From positions 32,854,810 to 32,918,809 of the forward strand of contig NC_088304.1 of NCBI RefSeq assembly GCF_032854445.1: DNA of 64,000 nt. Reading direction: 5' to 3'. Each line of letters opens with the position of its first letter. Within the stretch, counting starts at the first letter, position 1. Of the stretch, positions 35,601-53,600 are shown in pieces. The translations under genes were made by a program, and so were the position numbers. Source of the stretch: Liolophura sinensis. Lineage: Eukaryota > Mollusca > Polyplacophora > Chitonida > Chitonidae. Under the pieces are notes generated by a model. The model made no database searches, was not told the DNA's origin, and saw only the letters and a program-made list of their open reading frames with translations.

Positions 35601-37407
35601 ATAGGCCGATGATATTAATCTTCAGAAAAGAATAATTTAATAGAAAATCTGTCGCCTGAGTGATACCAGAATGTATTATGTTATGGCAGGAGATGGCTGT
35701 AGCAGATTATTCTAATATTGTAACAGATTATTCCGTTAAATATAGCTCACATATTCTATTAATTCAATATAAAGATATTTATTTATATATTTGACTGGTG
35801 TTTTACGCTGTAGTGAAGAATATTTCACTTATTCGACGGCGGCCATACTTATGACGTTATAATAATTATGATTACCTGCATTGCTTAAAAATATTTACAT
35901 AATCCATATAAATTCGTCATTTCTAATATTGATTTTCGCATATAAACTCTGGCATTCAGTTGGCAATCGGATGGGGACAACTCTATTAAACATTAACATA
36001 GAACAACAACAACACGCACACAGTACTTTACAGAGATGCCGCCAGTTTGTTGACTGACACATGATCTTGGAAGAGGTAAATTTATGTTCCAAATGGTAAA
36101 GAAGCAACACTCTCGGGCAAAAAGCACCCTACCAATTATGATATCAATGTTAATTTGGATCACCATGTATTATTTTCTTGATTAAACCAAGATTAAATCG
36201 AGAGTACTTTCAGAACTTCTGTATCAAGATTTCCATTGGTTCCCCCAGGTTAGTTCCAGGTGATTGGTTAAAATCGGTTCCTGTGGGGATAAGGAAACTG
36301 CTGAACTGGGTGAAGTCGCAGTACAACAACCCTTTGGTGTACATAACAGAAAATGGAGTGGACGACCCCACAGGTGAATTAGATGATCAGTTCAGGGTGG
36401 GCTATATACGTAACTACACCAACGAGGTGCTGAAAGGTAAGTTTGGCGGTAGGAATAGGGGAGTTTCGAGTTCAAACTCTTTTAGCTCGAAAAGTAAAAC
36501 AAGTCCTACTTTACAACGTGATCTGTCCAAAAAATGTTAGACAACTAGTATTGATCACATTTTACTATCTGACATGGGCATCTGAAAGACGTTTGACAAA
36601 ACGTTATTTAGCGTGGAACGATGGAAAAAATTGGGGGAACTGAACGTTTGTGAACTTGAGAAGTTCCTAAGGGAATGAGGTGTCTTTTGTACTTCTATAA
36701 CATGCTGGAACAAGTGGTCGTTAACTTAATTAACAATTAACAAAGGTTGCCTAAACCATTGTCACAAGTCACATGATACAGTAGGACAATTTGTACCTTT
36801 AACGACAAAAGAGTTCGAATTCGAAACAAAACTTTAATTTCTCTTCTGTCAACACATTGACAAAGACAAAGATTGGTTTGATTTATTTATTTGAATGGTG
36901 TTATACGCCGTACCCAAGAATATTTCACTTACACGCCGTCGAGCAGCATTGTGGTAGGAGGAAACATGGCAGAGCCCAGAAGAAACTCACGACCATCCAC
37001 AGGTTGCTGTCAGACTTTCCCACATACGCCCCAAATATAAAGAAGGTTATGCTAATGTTTCAGTGTGATTCAAAATGTCAAATATAAATATACTGTCTGT
37101 GGATGAGGGTTATTCTTATTTTGCGAGGTACCAATATAACATTTTATATTAATTTAGAAGATTTCATCGACCTCTTTTTTCTTTCCCAGCAATTCGATTG
37201 GACAGCTGCAACGTGAAGGGTTACACGGTATGGACTCTGATGGACGACTTTGAATGGAGTTCTGGATATCGCATAAAATTTGGACTGCATTATGTGAACT
37301 TTTCGGATCCGTCTAGACCTAGGACGCCAAAGGCATCTTCCAAATTTTACGCCAGTTTGATCCGAAACAATGGTTATGATTCGACGACGACAACAGTAGT
37401 TGGGTAA
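29673..37407 (+). CDS. GH1 gene A: secreted beta-glucosidase/lactase-like, altered TFNEP motif
   Basis: Glycoside hydrolase family 1 enzymes cleave beta-glycosides by a two-glutamate retaining mechanism. Exons: 29673-29856, 31466-31593, 32154-32411, 33099-33282, 33558-33797, 35420-35549, 36249-36436 and 37190-37407, which join in frame to 509 residues. A hydrophobic signal peptide covers about residues 9-30; a second Met at 29697 would shorten it by eight residues. Motifs in order: [52 protein letters not shown] and MDDFEW. The nucleophile Glu (about 409) and acid/base Glu (about 199) remain, but the Asn usually before the latter is Ile (ATC at 33120-33122). That Asn normally contacts the sugar's 2-hydroxyl, so activity may be changed or lost. 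All exons are open, so it is not an obvious pseudogene. It converges with gene B. Confidence 0.9.
30118..30370 (+). repeat. 5'-truncated tRNA-derived SINE in gene A intron 1
   Basis: Core tcgcttagcgctcagcactg, then taacataatgtgactgggag, then taatacttcagtggcggcag and the tail cgtcgtcatatgac, then ccccaagcatacatacatgc. The tRNA head is missing. Confidence 0.8.
32530..32800 (+). repeat. Dispersed repeat in gene A intron 3, second copy at 62650
   Basis: It resembles 62670-62910 over about 200 bp. Shared stretches are caatggacgttcc/caacatggacgttcc, agtaagaaagtgtatagagt versus ctaagaaagtatataaagta, and caacagttttca. The copies are clearly diverged and no termini are evident. Confidence 0.6.
34048..34292 (+). 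repeat. Full-length SINE, (AAAT)-tail family, in gene A intron 5
   Basis: A head cctccctggcccctggtagt, a body cagcaacttgcggatgatcg, then cctcccaccataatgctggc and the end gtaaaacaccaatcaaataa, then ataaata. A DNA transposon-like element abuts its tail. Confidence 0.85.
34293..35234. mobile_element. Non-autonomous DNA transposon (MITE-like) with TTCGCG-rich ends
   Basis: The left end tactgtaaagtacttattcg and the reverse complement of the right end, tactgagaagtacttaattt, are near-identical inverted repeats. Both are followed by several gaattaattttcgcg-type motifs. The interior (~900 bp) has no transposase I can recognise; the open frame at 34533-34970 shows no known domain. It is inserted directly after the SINE tail in gene A intron 5. 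The target-site duplication is unclear (TA or an AAAT-like run). Confidence 0.7.
35697..35865. repeat. Repeat fragments in gene A intron 6
   Basis: Positions 35697-35765 (cagattattccgttaaatat) resemble 55072-55125 in gene C intron 4. Positions 35785-35860 are the reversed 3' end of the (AAAT)-tail SINE (tggtgttttacgctgtagtg, then tatttcacttattcgacggc). Confidence 0.6.
36877..37025 (-). repeat. 3' part of a reversed (AAAT)-tail SINE, gene A intron 7
   Basis: tggtgttatacgccgtaccc, then aagaatatttcacttacacg and ccatccacaggttgctgtca match the reverse complement of the SINE family. Confidence 0.75.
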
Positions 37408-37474
37408 TTACTGTTACTGTTTTGGTTTACGAAGACAATACCGTCCATTGTAAACAAAAATTTTGATATTCTTC

Positions 37475-37480
37475 AATAAA
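37475..37480 (+). terminator. Candidate poly(A) signal of GH1 gene A
   Basis: AATAAA lies 68 bases after the gene A stop codon, a plausible distance for a short 3' UTR. Confidence 0.5.
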
Positions 37481-37504
37481 AATTGAAATTGGGCATTTTC
37501 ATTT

Positions 37505-37870
37505 GAAATGAGTGAGTGAGCGCTTGGGGTTTAACGTCGTACTCAACAATTTTTCAGTCATGCGACGACGAAGGAATCCTTAGAGTGCATGTAATGTGCC
37601 TCCGTGTTGCAGGATAGATTTTCGCCGATCTTTTATCTAGTGCTGCTTCACTGAGATGCCTTACTGAAGGCAAGTTAGCTGCCCCGACCGAGCTATTATA
37701 CTGATACAGGTCAACCAGTCGTTGCACTATCCCCTTAACTCTGAACGCCAAGCGAAGAAGTTACAACTTCCCTTTTTAGTGTCTTAGGTGTGACTCGACG
37801 CAGGATTGACCTTGGATCTACCGCTCCCGAAGTGGACACTCTACCAACTGTGCCGATCGGGGCCGATCGT
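37505..37870 (-). repeat. Full-length reversed tRNA-derived SINE
   Basis: Reverse complement of the element at 23454-23805. It starts with the tail gagcgcttggggtttaacgt, passes through gatacaggtcaaccagtcgt, and ends with the head ctaccgctcccgaagtggac, then ctaccaactgtgccgatcgg. Confidence 0.85.
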
Positions 37871-38126
37871 TTGAAATGAAAACAGGAATTATTGTTTGGT
37901 GTATTAAACAATCGTACTTGTTGACGTGTAATTTATTTCTTAGTACAGATCAGCGCGTTCATCTTGTCTTCTAAATTTATTTTCTGCTTTTTTGTTTGTT
38001 TCCTTGTTTTATTCTCTGAAGTAAAAGAAGTAAAATCGGCTAGGAAGTCAACAAGTGATTTAAAGATCATAAGATGAATAATTTAAGAGCATAAGTGTAC
38101 AGATAGTATCATCAAACATAAGAATG

Positions 38127-38250
38127 TATTTATTTGATTGGTGTTTTACGCCGCACTCAAGAATATTTCACTTATACGACGGCGGACAGCATTATGGTGG
38201 GTGGAAATCGGGCAGAGCCCGGGGGAAATCCACGACCATCCGCAATTAAG
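38127..38250 (-). repeat. Reversed 3' half of the (AAAT)-tail SINE
   Basis: tatttatttgattggtgttt, then tacgccgcactcaagaatat, then cggcggacagcattatggtg match the family on the minus strand. Confidence 0.8.
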
Positions 38251-39202
38251 GTTGCTCAAACATAAGAATAAAATAATCATTGTTGAAAATAGTTTCTGAA
38301 AAAAATTTAAATACGATATAGCGTGTGCTATGTGTTTCGGAGATATCAATAAAAAAGCAGGTGTAATCATGTCAGAAAACAGAAGATTCTTGCCAAGGGA
38401 ATATACGAGAAAATCCCAGGCTAACTGAGACAAGCGATAACTGAGACAAGAGAACAAGCGATCTTTGTTGAATCTTCGTGTGTGCTTACATCAAAACTGT
38501 GGTTGGTCACTTTGCGAGACACAGTCAACATGTTTTCATAAAAAGGAGATTGGACTACAGGTGTCTAGTTAATGCCAAAGCACGTAAGGAGAAAACTGAC
38601 TTTGCATATGTATGTATCTGTTATATACTTGGTTTCCTGATTTTCACAGTGTTTTCTTGTTCAAGACTATGGCTGAACTATTTACAATGTCGCTCTAAGG
38701 CACAATCAATCATTCATTCAATGTTTCAGCTTTCTGTTTGCCTTTAAACTGATACATGTAGGAAACCAGGCCTGTGTGCACATGCATTTCGGACAGTATT
38801 TTCTCAAAATACCTTCAGAGGAACCCTAACCTGAATTTCAAACTGTTACAGAAAGGATTGATTGAATTAAGAATTCATTTCAAAATTTTCCTAATCAATT
38901 GATTTTGGCTATATTTTGTTTATCATGCTCTTGTTAGCAGCAGTTAGTGGCCTAGAATTCCACACAGCAAACGTAATTTTCAATCAAGCTGAAATAGACT
39001 TAAAACATTTTTTTTCAGGAAAGGCGGGAAAGAGAGGGGGTGGGGCATCAGACAACCAAATGCATATTAATACTAGAAATAAAGGCGGTACTCGAAGACA
39101 GATTGATACAGTCATTTCTATGTATTTCTTTACAAGTATTACTAGATACAGTAATCTTTCAAAAGTCCAAAAGCAATCATCTCTATCGGAACCTGGGAAG
39201 AA

Positions 39203-46764
<7,562 letters not shown>

Positions 46765-46934
46765 CTTGTGGCTAGAAGGTTGAAATCGGAGACGCCGCCG
46801 TAAAACTGGAATGTCAATGAACGTAATGTGTATAACAGTCCTTGTAGAAATGTGTCTAAGTGTAGTACTTGACGACAGCAAAATACACAACCCGAAAAGA
46901 AGGGAATGTTTATGGTTTCGGCTGTGAGAGAATC

Positions 46935-46941
46935 ATTTATA
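46935..46941 (-). promoter_or_regulatory. Candidate TATA box of GH1 gene B
   Basis: On the minus strand this reads gcTATAAATg, about 170 bases upstream of the gene B start codon. The position suits a 5' UTR of about 140 bases if transcription starts ~30 bases downstream. No other promoter element was identified. Confidence 0.4.
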
Positions 46942-47649
46942 GCCGCGTAATCTCTGTGTCAGTGAGTAGTTAGGAAATGGAAATTTTGCTATCCCCTGAA
47001 AAACGTCCAGGAATTATTCGGAAGATCATATGGTTTACTTCTGGCGCTGTGTGTATAATGCAGTCCTATTTCGCGATGCCTGCACTAGCGTATGGTACAT
47101 AGGCCAGCGTATACGATCAGGTTTATAGGCCACAATGATAAATCTCAAGTTTATGCTAGACTATAAATGATGTCCGTTGAGATCACCACATAGGTTGTCC
47201 CAGCAATTGCTAGTACAGCTCAGTTTGTGAAAACTAGACGTATGGCATGAGCCAAGTTTTGACCACTTTCATTTTTCTAGTATTATCCATTGCATAAGTC
47301 ATATTTTTTTTAGCAAACCTTCATTCAAATGGACACACTTAATTTCTCACCTGCTCTCGTTGTCTCCGCGAATCTCGCTGATATCTATCACCTGTTCTGT
47401 CTCTAGCCAAGTTATACAGTATCCAGTTCACGCGATCACAGGCTCACTGCAAAGCCGTCGGACCAACTCGGTAATGTCCGGACAGAAACCCCATGACAGA
47501 GAAGGTCCATCTGCTGTACAACAGCTTTCTCGAAAGACGATCAGAATTCTGTTAAACTTCAAATCGAAAGGTTCTTCTCGAGCAAATCTCATTTAAATGT
47601 GTTACATTCCCCGCGCAATAGCGCCTCGGACCCAAGACAAATTAACAGT

Positions 47650-48810
47650 TGCTCTATTGCAATATATGTGTACTATGCGTAATCGGTTTGCCCACAGATC
47701 GTTAGCGTGAATGTAGGACTGAACAACATATGTGTAGTCTGTGTAATCAGTTTGCCCAAAAATGTTTAGCGTAAATTTAGGACTGAACAATATATGTGTA
47801 CTTTGCGTAATCAGTTTGCCCAGAAATCGTTAGCGTGAATGTAGGACTGAACAATATATGTGTGCTGTGCGTAATCAATTTGCCTACAGATCATTAGCGT
47901 GAATGTAGGACTGGACGGTATATGTGTACTATGGTCAATCGGTTTGCCCAGAAATGGTTAGCGTGAATGTAGGATTGAACAATATTTATGTTCTATGCGT
48001 AATCAGTTTGCCCAAAAATGATTAGCGTGAATGTAGGACTGGACAAACTATGTGTGCTGTGCGTAATCAGTTTGCCCAGAAATGGTTGTCGTGAATATAG
48101 GACTGAACAATATATGTGTGCTGTGCGTAATCAGTTTGCCCACAAGTGGTTAGCGTGAATGTAGGACTGAACAATATATGTGTTCTATGCGTAATCAGTT
48201 TGCCCAGAAATCGTTAGCGTGAATGTATGATTAAACAATATTTATGTACTGTGCGTAATCAGTTTGCCCACAAATGGTTAGCGTGAAATTTTGACTGAAC
48301 AAAATATGTGTACTGTGCGTAATCAGTTTGCCCAAAAATGGTTGGCGTGAATGTAGGAAAGAACAAATTATGTGTGCTGTGCGTAATCAGTTTGCCCAGA
48401 AATGGTTAGCGTGAATGTAGGACTGAACGAAATATGTGTACTGTGCGTAATCAGTTTGCCCACGAATGGTTAGCGTGAATGTAGGACTGAACAATATTTA
48501 TGTGCTATGCGTAATCAGTTTGCCCACAAATGGTTGGCGTGAATGTAGGACTGAACAATATATGTGTGCTGCGCGTAATCAGCCTGCCAACAAATGGTTC
48601 TCGTGAATGTAGGACTGAACAATGTAGTGTGCTGTGCGTAATCAGTTTGCTCACAAATCGTTAGCGTGAATGTAGGACAAAACACTATTTGTGTGCTATG
48701 CGTAATCAGTATGCCCACATATAGTTAGCGTGAAGGTAGGACTGAACAATATATGTGTACTGTGCGTAATCATTTTCCGACAAATGGTTGGTGTGGATGT
48801 AGGAATGAAC
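47650..48810. repeat. 64-bp tandem array between genes B and C, ~18 copies
   Basis: The unit gcgtaatcagtttgcccaca followed by aatggttagcgtgaatgtaggactgaacaatatatgtgtgctgt has about 64-bp spacing and moderate divergence. It lies upstream of gene B and downstream of gene C. Confidence 0.92.
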
Positions 48811-49059
48811 AATATACAAGACACAGCATAAGGCATAATTACTTTAGGAGAGAAAGGTTCCCTATTAGGGACATGTTAGAAATCTTGCGGACACCGTACT
48901 AAGGCGGACGTTGGAAATCAAATTTGACGTTCTATATTTATCCGTTAGGTATTTTGGGCAAAAATGTATGTTTGTTGTAAACAGTCCTGAGTACTATGCG
49001 TATAAATAATTTAAGAAATGAACCGTATAAAAAAAACGTTAAACGTATATGTATATAAG

Positions 49060-49240
49060 TATGAACGCACAGGTATGCATGGGGTTCAACTTCGTACCCC
49101 TCTTCGTCATACGATGACCATTAGGTCAGTGTACATGCATTGCCGCCCCTGAAGTATCAGGCCGAAGACACCAGACATATGTTGGCTGCTTACCGGCGTC
49201 TGGGAACTTCCAGAAAGTGATAAACATCACCTTCAGAGAC
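49060..49240 (-). repeat. Reversed 3' part of a tRNA-derived SINE
   Basis: ctcttcgtcatacgatgacc, then gtacatgcattgccgcccct and gaagtatcaggccgaagaca match the reverse complement of the SINE core. Confidence 0.65.
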
Positions 49241-49694
49241 ACCACAGATAATCATCGTATACTTGATATCACCTTCGTGAACTTACTTTGACACTGAGGT
49301 AAGTTCTTTCTGGCTATTTTCCCATAGGAGCTGCTATATAAAATGTAGGCCTATACCAAACCCGACAGTATGCAAGTGCTCGTTGTGAGATTTTCGACTA
49401 ATGTTTCTAGAAGTTGCGTTACTCGGATCATTGAGAAATTATCCTCACAAGAACTCACATTAAGTAATGTGTTCGTCCTCGTTACCAATCGCAGAAGACT
49501 TACATTACAGTGTAATTATATCATGCCGAAGACATGGAGGAAACCCGAGTACATTATAAAAGATTGCAGCACAGAGAGCAATACCAGAGCAGGAACGACA
49601 GTGTGATAGTTGGCAAACGGTTATATGTAACCGATGAAATGTGGTTTCTAGTCAATAGAGCACTGGTGCATACATACCTGGGAATTCACTTATA

Positions 49695-49830
49695 TATTTA
49701 TTTATTTATTTGGTTGGTGTTTCACGCCGTACTCAAGACCATTTCCCTTATACGACGGCGGTCAGCATTATGGTGGGAGGAAACCGGGCAGAACCCGGGG
49801 GAACCCACTTACGGTTGGAGAGGAAGCCAG
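49695..49830 (-). repeat. Reversed (AAAT)-tail SINE, 3' part
   Basis: atttatttatttggttggtg, then tcacgccgtactcaagacca, then acgacggcggtcagcattat, and ggaggaaaccgggcagaacc. Confidence 0.8.
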
Positions 49831-49974
49831 CTCACTTATATAGGATGATTGGAGGTCATGCTGCTTCAGTCGACTGAAGCGTTGTTTTCGTCGTTTTTCA
49901 ACCGTTTCCTCGTCACCAAGCAGGTTGGGTTCCAGTTCTCGTTAGTTCGACTGCAGCTTTACGTCAGGTGATTT

Positions 49975-50250
49975 GTAAGGTGTAACTGGAAAAGGGCAAT
50001 GGCCTTATTGAAGGCGCATCAATTTCTCTTACCACCTTGCTCTAGCCTCTGAGAGCTGAGCGCCTAGTCATTACCGTTTTAAATTTTTTTCCTGACTCCC
50101 ATTCGGGTTTGATCTCGGGGTCTCCCGACTTCGAGGCCAACGCTCTAACCGTTAGGCCACTGCTGATGGCAAATCGTCGTCATATGACTGACAAGTATGG
50201 TTTAAAAACAAGTATACATACATACATACATACATGCGCGCATACATACA
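49975..50250 (-). repeat. Reversed tRNA-like SINE head plus tail fragment and microsatellite
   Basis: Positions 50107-50160 read, on the minus strand, as a tRNA-like head (gtggcctaacggttagagcg, gtcgggagaccccgagatca). Positions 50176-50250 carry a forward SINE tail (gtcgtcatatgactgacaag) followed by a catac microsatellite. At least two fragments are involved. Confidence 0.6.
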
Positions 50251-50519
50251 AAACTGGTTTTGACTTAGATGTACTTAAAAATTTCAAATCGGATTTTCAA
50301 GCTAATTTGTGGGCCATAGGCCTTCAAACTGGGTTCATCTAGCAGATGTTCTCGCAATTGCCACCTTCTTCTTTGTTTGGCCGTACCGGCACCCTACCTA
50401 TTATACAGCGCGAAGCATAAAATTTGGACTGAAGTCAAGAATCAATTCAGGAGTCGGTCTCATGTGTTTACTTTCACTGAGTTCATATGTTAGAGGGGAA
50501 CAACTGAATTATGCAGATT

Positions 50520-50525
50520 TTTATT
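50520..50525 (-). terminator. Candidate poly(A) signal of GH1 gene C
   Basis: On the minus strand AATAAA lies about 100 bases after the gene C stop. A second AATAAA at 50617-50622 is only five bases after the stop and is less likely. Confidence 0.4.
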
Positions 50526-50626
50526 TTAATACACAAACTACATCCAGGTGAGATACTGTTTTGACATTAACAATGTATACAAAATCACCAGTAGATTAGC
50601 GTTAATCGGTCGGCAGTTTATTGTCT

Positions 50627-53600
50627 TCAACCAATCGGCTGTGAGATAACATCTGTGTAGGTCGGGTGGTAGCCGTTTCTCTTGATCAGATTACTGTAGA
50701 ATCTCGCTGAGTCTTTGGCCACTCTCGGTCTCGCGGGATCCGTGAAGTTCACATAATGGAGACCGAACTTGTAATGGTAACCATCTGCCCACTCAAAGTT
50801 GTCCATCAGGCTCCAGTAAGTATACGCCTTCACATTACAGTTGTCCAATCGGATGGCTGGAAGCAAAGCACAGCCAAAGGGTATCGAATATAATCTATGG
50901 AGTTGAGTGTGTGGGAAAGAGACCGAAGTCTAAACATGAAGATTCAGAATAAAAATTCAGGTCTCTAATTATGAAACGAAAGACAAAGAGTCATTCTACA
51001 AGCAAACTCCACAATATCTTTTCCAAAGGCGAGAAGAAACATTAAAAGAAGAATCTTTCTGACATTCAACCCCTTAAAGGCAAAGAATACATTAACATGA
51101 AGTACATGTCAGATGAAAGACCATTAAATATTATTCGGGAAAATGGTTTGATTTACTGTTTTAGATTATTTTTCGACCTAGTAAAATGAATTTAAAACTA
51201 TGGATTCTGCTCTGGCCTTCTACTTTTTGTCACTTGATAGATATAGATTGATATATTTCATCATCCAAAATGCATCATCATTTAGAGCTGTGAATGCATA
51301 CAACAAATGGCCGTTGAAACCAACTATTTCAAGCCAAAAATATAGCTGTGACCTCACTGATATCCTCTGGGTCCCAACAGATCATCATAAAATCACAACA
51401 GATCATCATAAAATCACATGTTTTAAATGCATTTTAGTCGGTTTGAAAAATTCTACAAAAATAAATCCAACTATTTTCCCGGAGAGTGTTTAATAGTCTT
51501 TTATCTTATAAATACTTTATTTTAGTGTTTTCTTTGCATTCAAAATCATCCATAAAATTCGGTTAATTATGAAAAAAATGGGTTATAGTAGATTTTGACA
51601 GGGTATTTTTTTTGCTCTCCTTTCACACACTTATTTTGCATATATTCTTATTCAAAATCTATAAATAAATAAACAGAATAGAGAGGATGGGATGATACAT
51701 GCCTTTGAGAACCTCATTGGTGTAATCCCTGATAAAATCTATTCTGAACCTATCGCTGGTGTCTCCCGTCATGTCGAAAATTCCATTCTCAGTGATGTAA
51801 ACGGGTTGGTTGTTATAGCGATCCTTCACCCAGTTAAGTAGCTTCCGCAATCCCCAAGGAACTACCTTCAGCCAACTGGTGCCCACGGGACTGAGAGAAA
51901 ACAATCCTCAAATAATGGCATATACCGACTTTTAAAATCTATAAAATGAAATACCCAAAAGCTATGTGGCAAATTTTCCCCAGACTAAATTTCTATTTGT
52001 TTTCAATGATAGATTTCTAATATAATATTTCTAATACACTAAAATGAGAAAAAGAAATTAGTGGATGTTCTGTATAAATGAGCAAAAGTATATGAACAGT
52101 GAATCCTAAACACAGAGACATCTGATGAAGGAACCGATCTGCGGACTTGATCGCGATTTAATCAGCCTAATTTCTGGATACTTACTGACAAGGTTCAATG
52201 TAAATTTCCAAATGTTCAAACCAGATCCCTGTTCAGGTCACAAGAAAACGCCCACACGTTCTTGGTTTGTTCTGACGATTGTCTTCACACTTATACGTTA
52301 TAATAAAATATTCGAGAAAATATTAGAAGGCATTGCAATGTCCGCTGCGTCTCGGGCCCGTTTCACAAGGTGCACGTAGAGCTACGTTCGCGTAACTACA
52401 AAGACGGCGTTATACCTACAGTACAGGTGCCATGGAAGTTAAGTGCACGTAACGCCATGGATGTTTAGTGCACAAATTTTCGAAAACTCTTGTAAAAGTT
52501 CGATCTACAGTATAAATACCATGGACTTTTTACTGGCAAAACTGCTTTTCCACAAGCATATCACCAAGTATTTGGTTGCATATATTTGCGGTAGACCAAA
52601 CTTGCTAAACATTTCCTATGGTGAAACCAATATGAGCTATATTATAATAATAACTTATTTAATAGCAAATTAACACCCAGTGTTTGTATTTTCTTTTAGC
52701 ATAGCATGGAAGTCAATCAGACGGAAGTGAGCGGAGGGCAGAGATACATATATGTGTCAATCAGACGGAATTGGGTAGAGAGCAGAGATACATGTATGTG
52801 TCACTCAGGCGGAAGTGGGCTGAGGGCAGAGATACATATATGCGTCACTCAGGCGGAAGAGGGCGGAGGGCAGAGATACATATATGCGTCACTCAGGCGG
52901 AAGTGGGCGGAGGACAGAGATCGTTTGAAATTTTTGGCGAGAGGGCACAACTTTCAGATAGTGATGAGGCTGCGAGTGACGTCCCATTGGCGTTGCTAGG
53001 CACCCACCAAACTGCTGGCATAGGAAAATCCAGATTTGGACGATCAATCTATGTCCAGATTTTTATGGGTATAGACATCGAATGACAAAAACCGAATGGC
53101 TAGGAAAATATTATGACGTTGTGGATAGAGATATTAACTACAAAAACCTGTGTTCATATATATTTAATTTCTTTACATATTTGGCGCGGATTTGTGGTTT
53201 TACCAAAGCGTATATATTATTTATATTTTAATAACTGTATTTTAATATAAAATGTAGGAATTTAAAACTGCTGTGTTTTTATTACTTACGCCCCAATCCA
53301 AGCTTAGTAGGATGACGTCATAATACAAGTTCAGTCAACTTTAACATTCCTTACCTCACGCAACAAAACACGATGTCATACAAGACGTCTTGTGCGACGT
53401 CACACCATGTACACAAGTGTGTGAAGGCCTACAGCTAAAAACATTACTTAAACTTGTTCAAATACACAAAATCATGATATTGTCAAAATATAAATAACAA
53501 ATACATTATTTTACAGCCTTTTTTTTTTTAAGTTTACCCCTTCCAGCTGGGATCAAACGTGATCTTGACGTCCTGGTCATATTCATACGACACCGGTTTT

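Larger units (their letters stand above)
37408..39202. other. Convergent intergenic region between GH1 genes A and B
   Basis: It contains a reversed tRNA-derived SINE (37505-37870) and a reversed SINE fragment (38127-38250). The remainder is AT-rich, with no exon I can support. It must contain both 3' ends. Confidence 0.6.
46765..50626. other. Intergenic region between GH1 genes B and C
   Basis: It holds the 5' flank of gene B and the 3' flank of gene C, a 64-bp tandem array (47650-48810), SINE fragments (49060-49240, 49695-49830 and 49975-50235) and a CATA microsatellite (about 50214-50250). No exon is supported. Confidence 0.6.
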
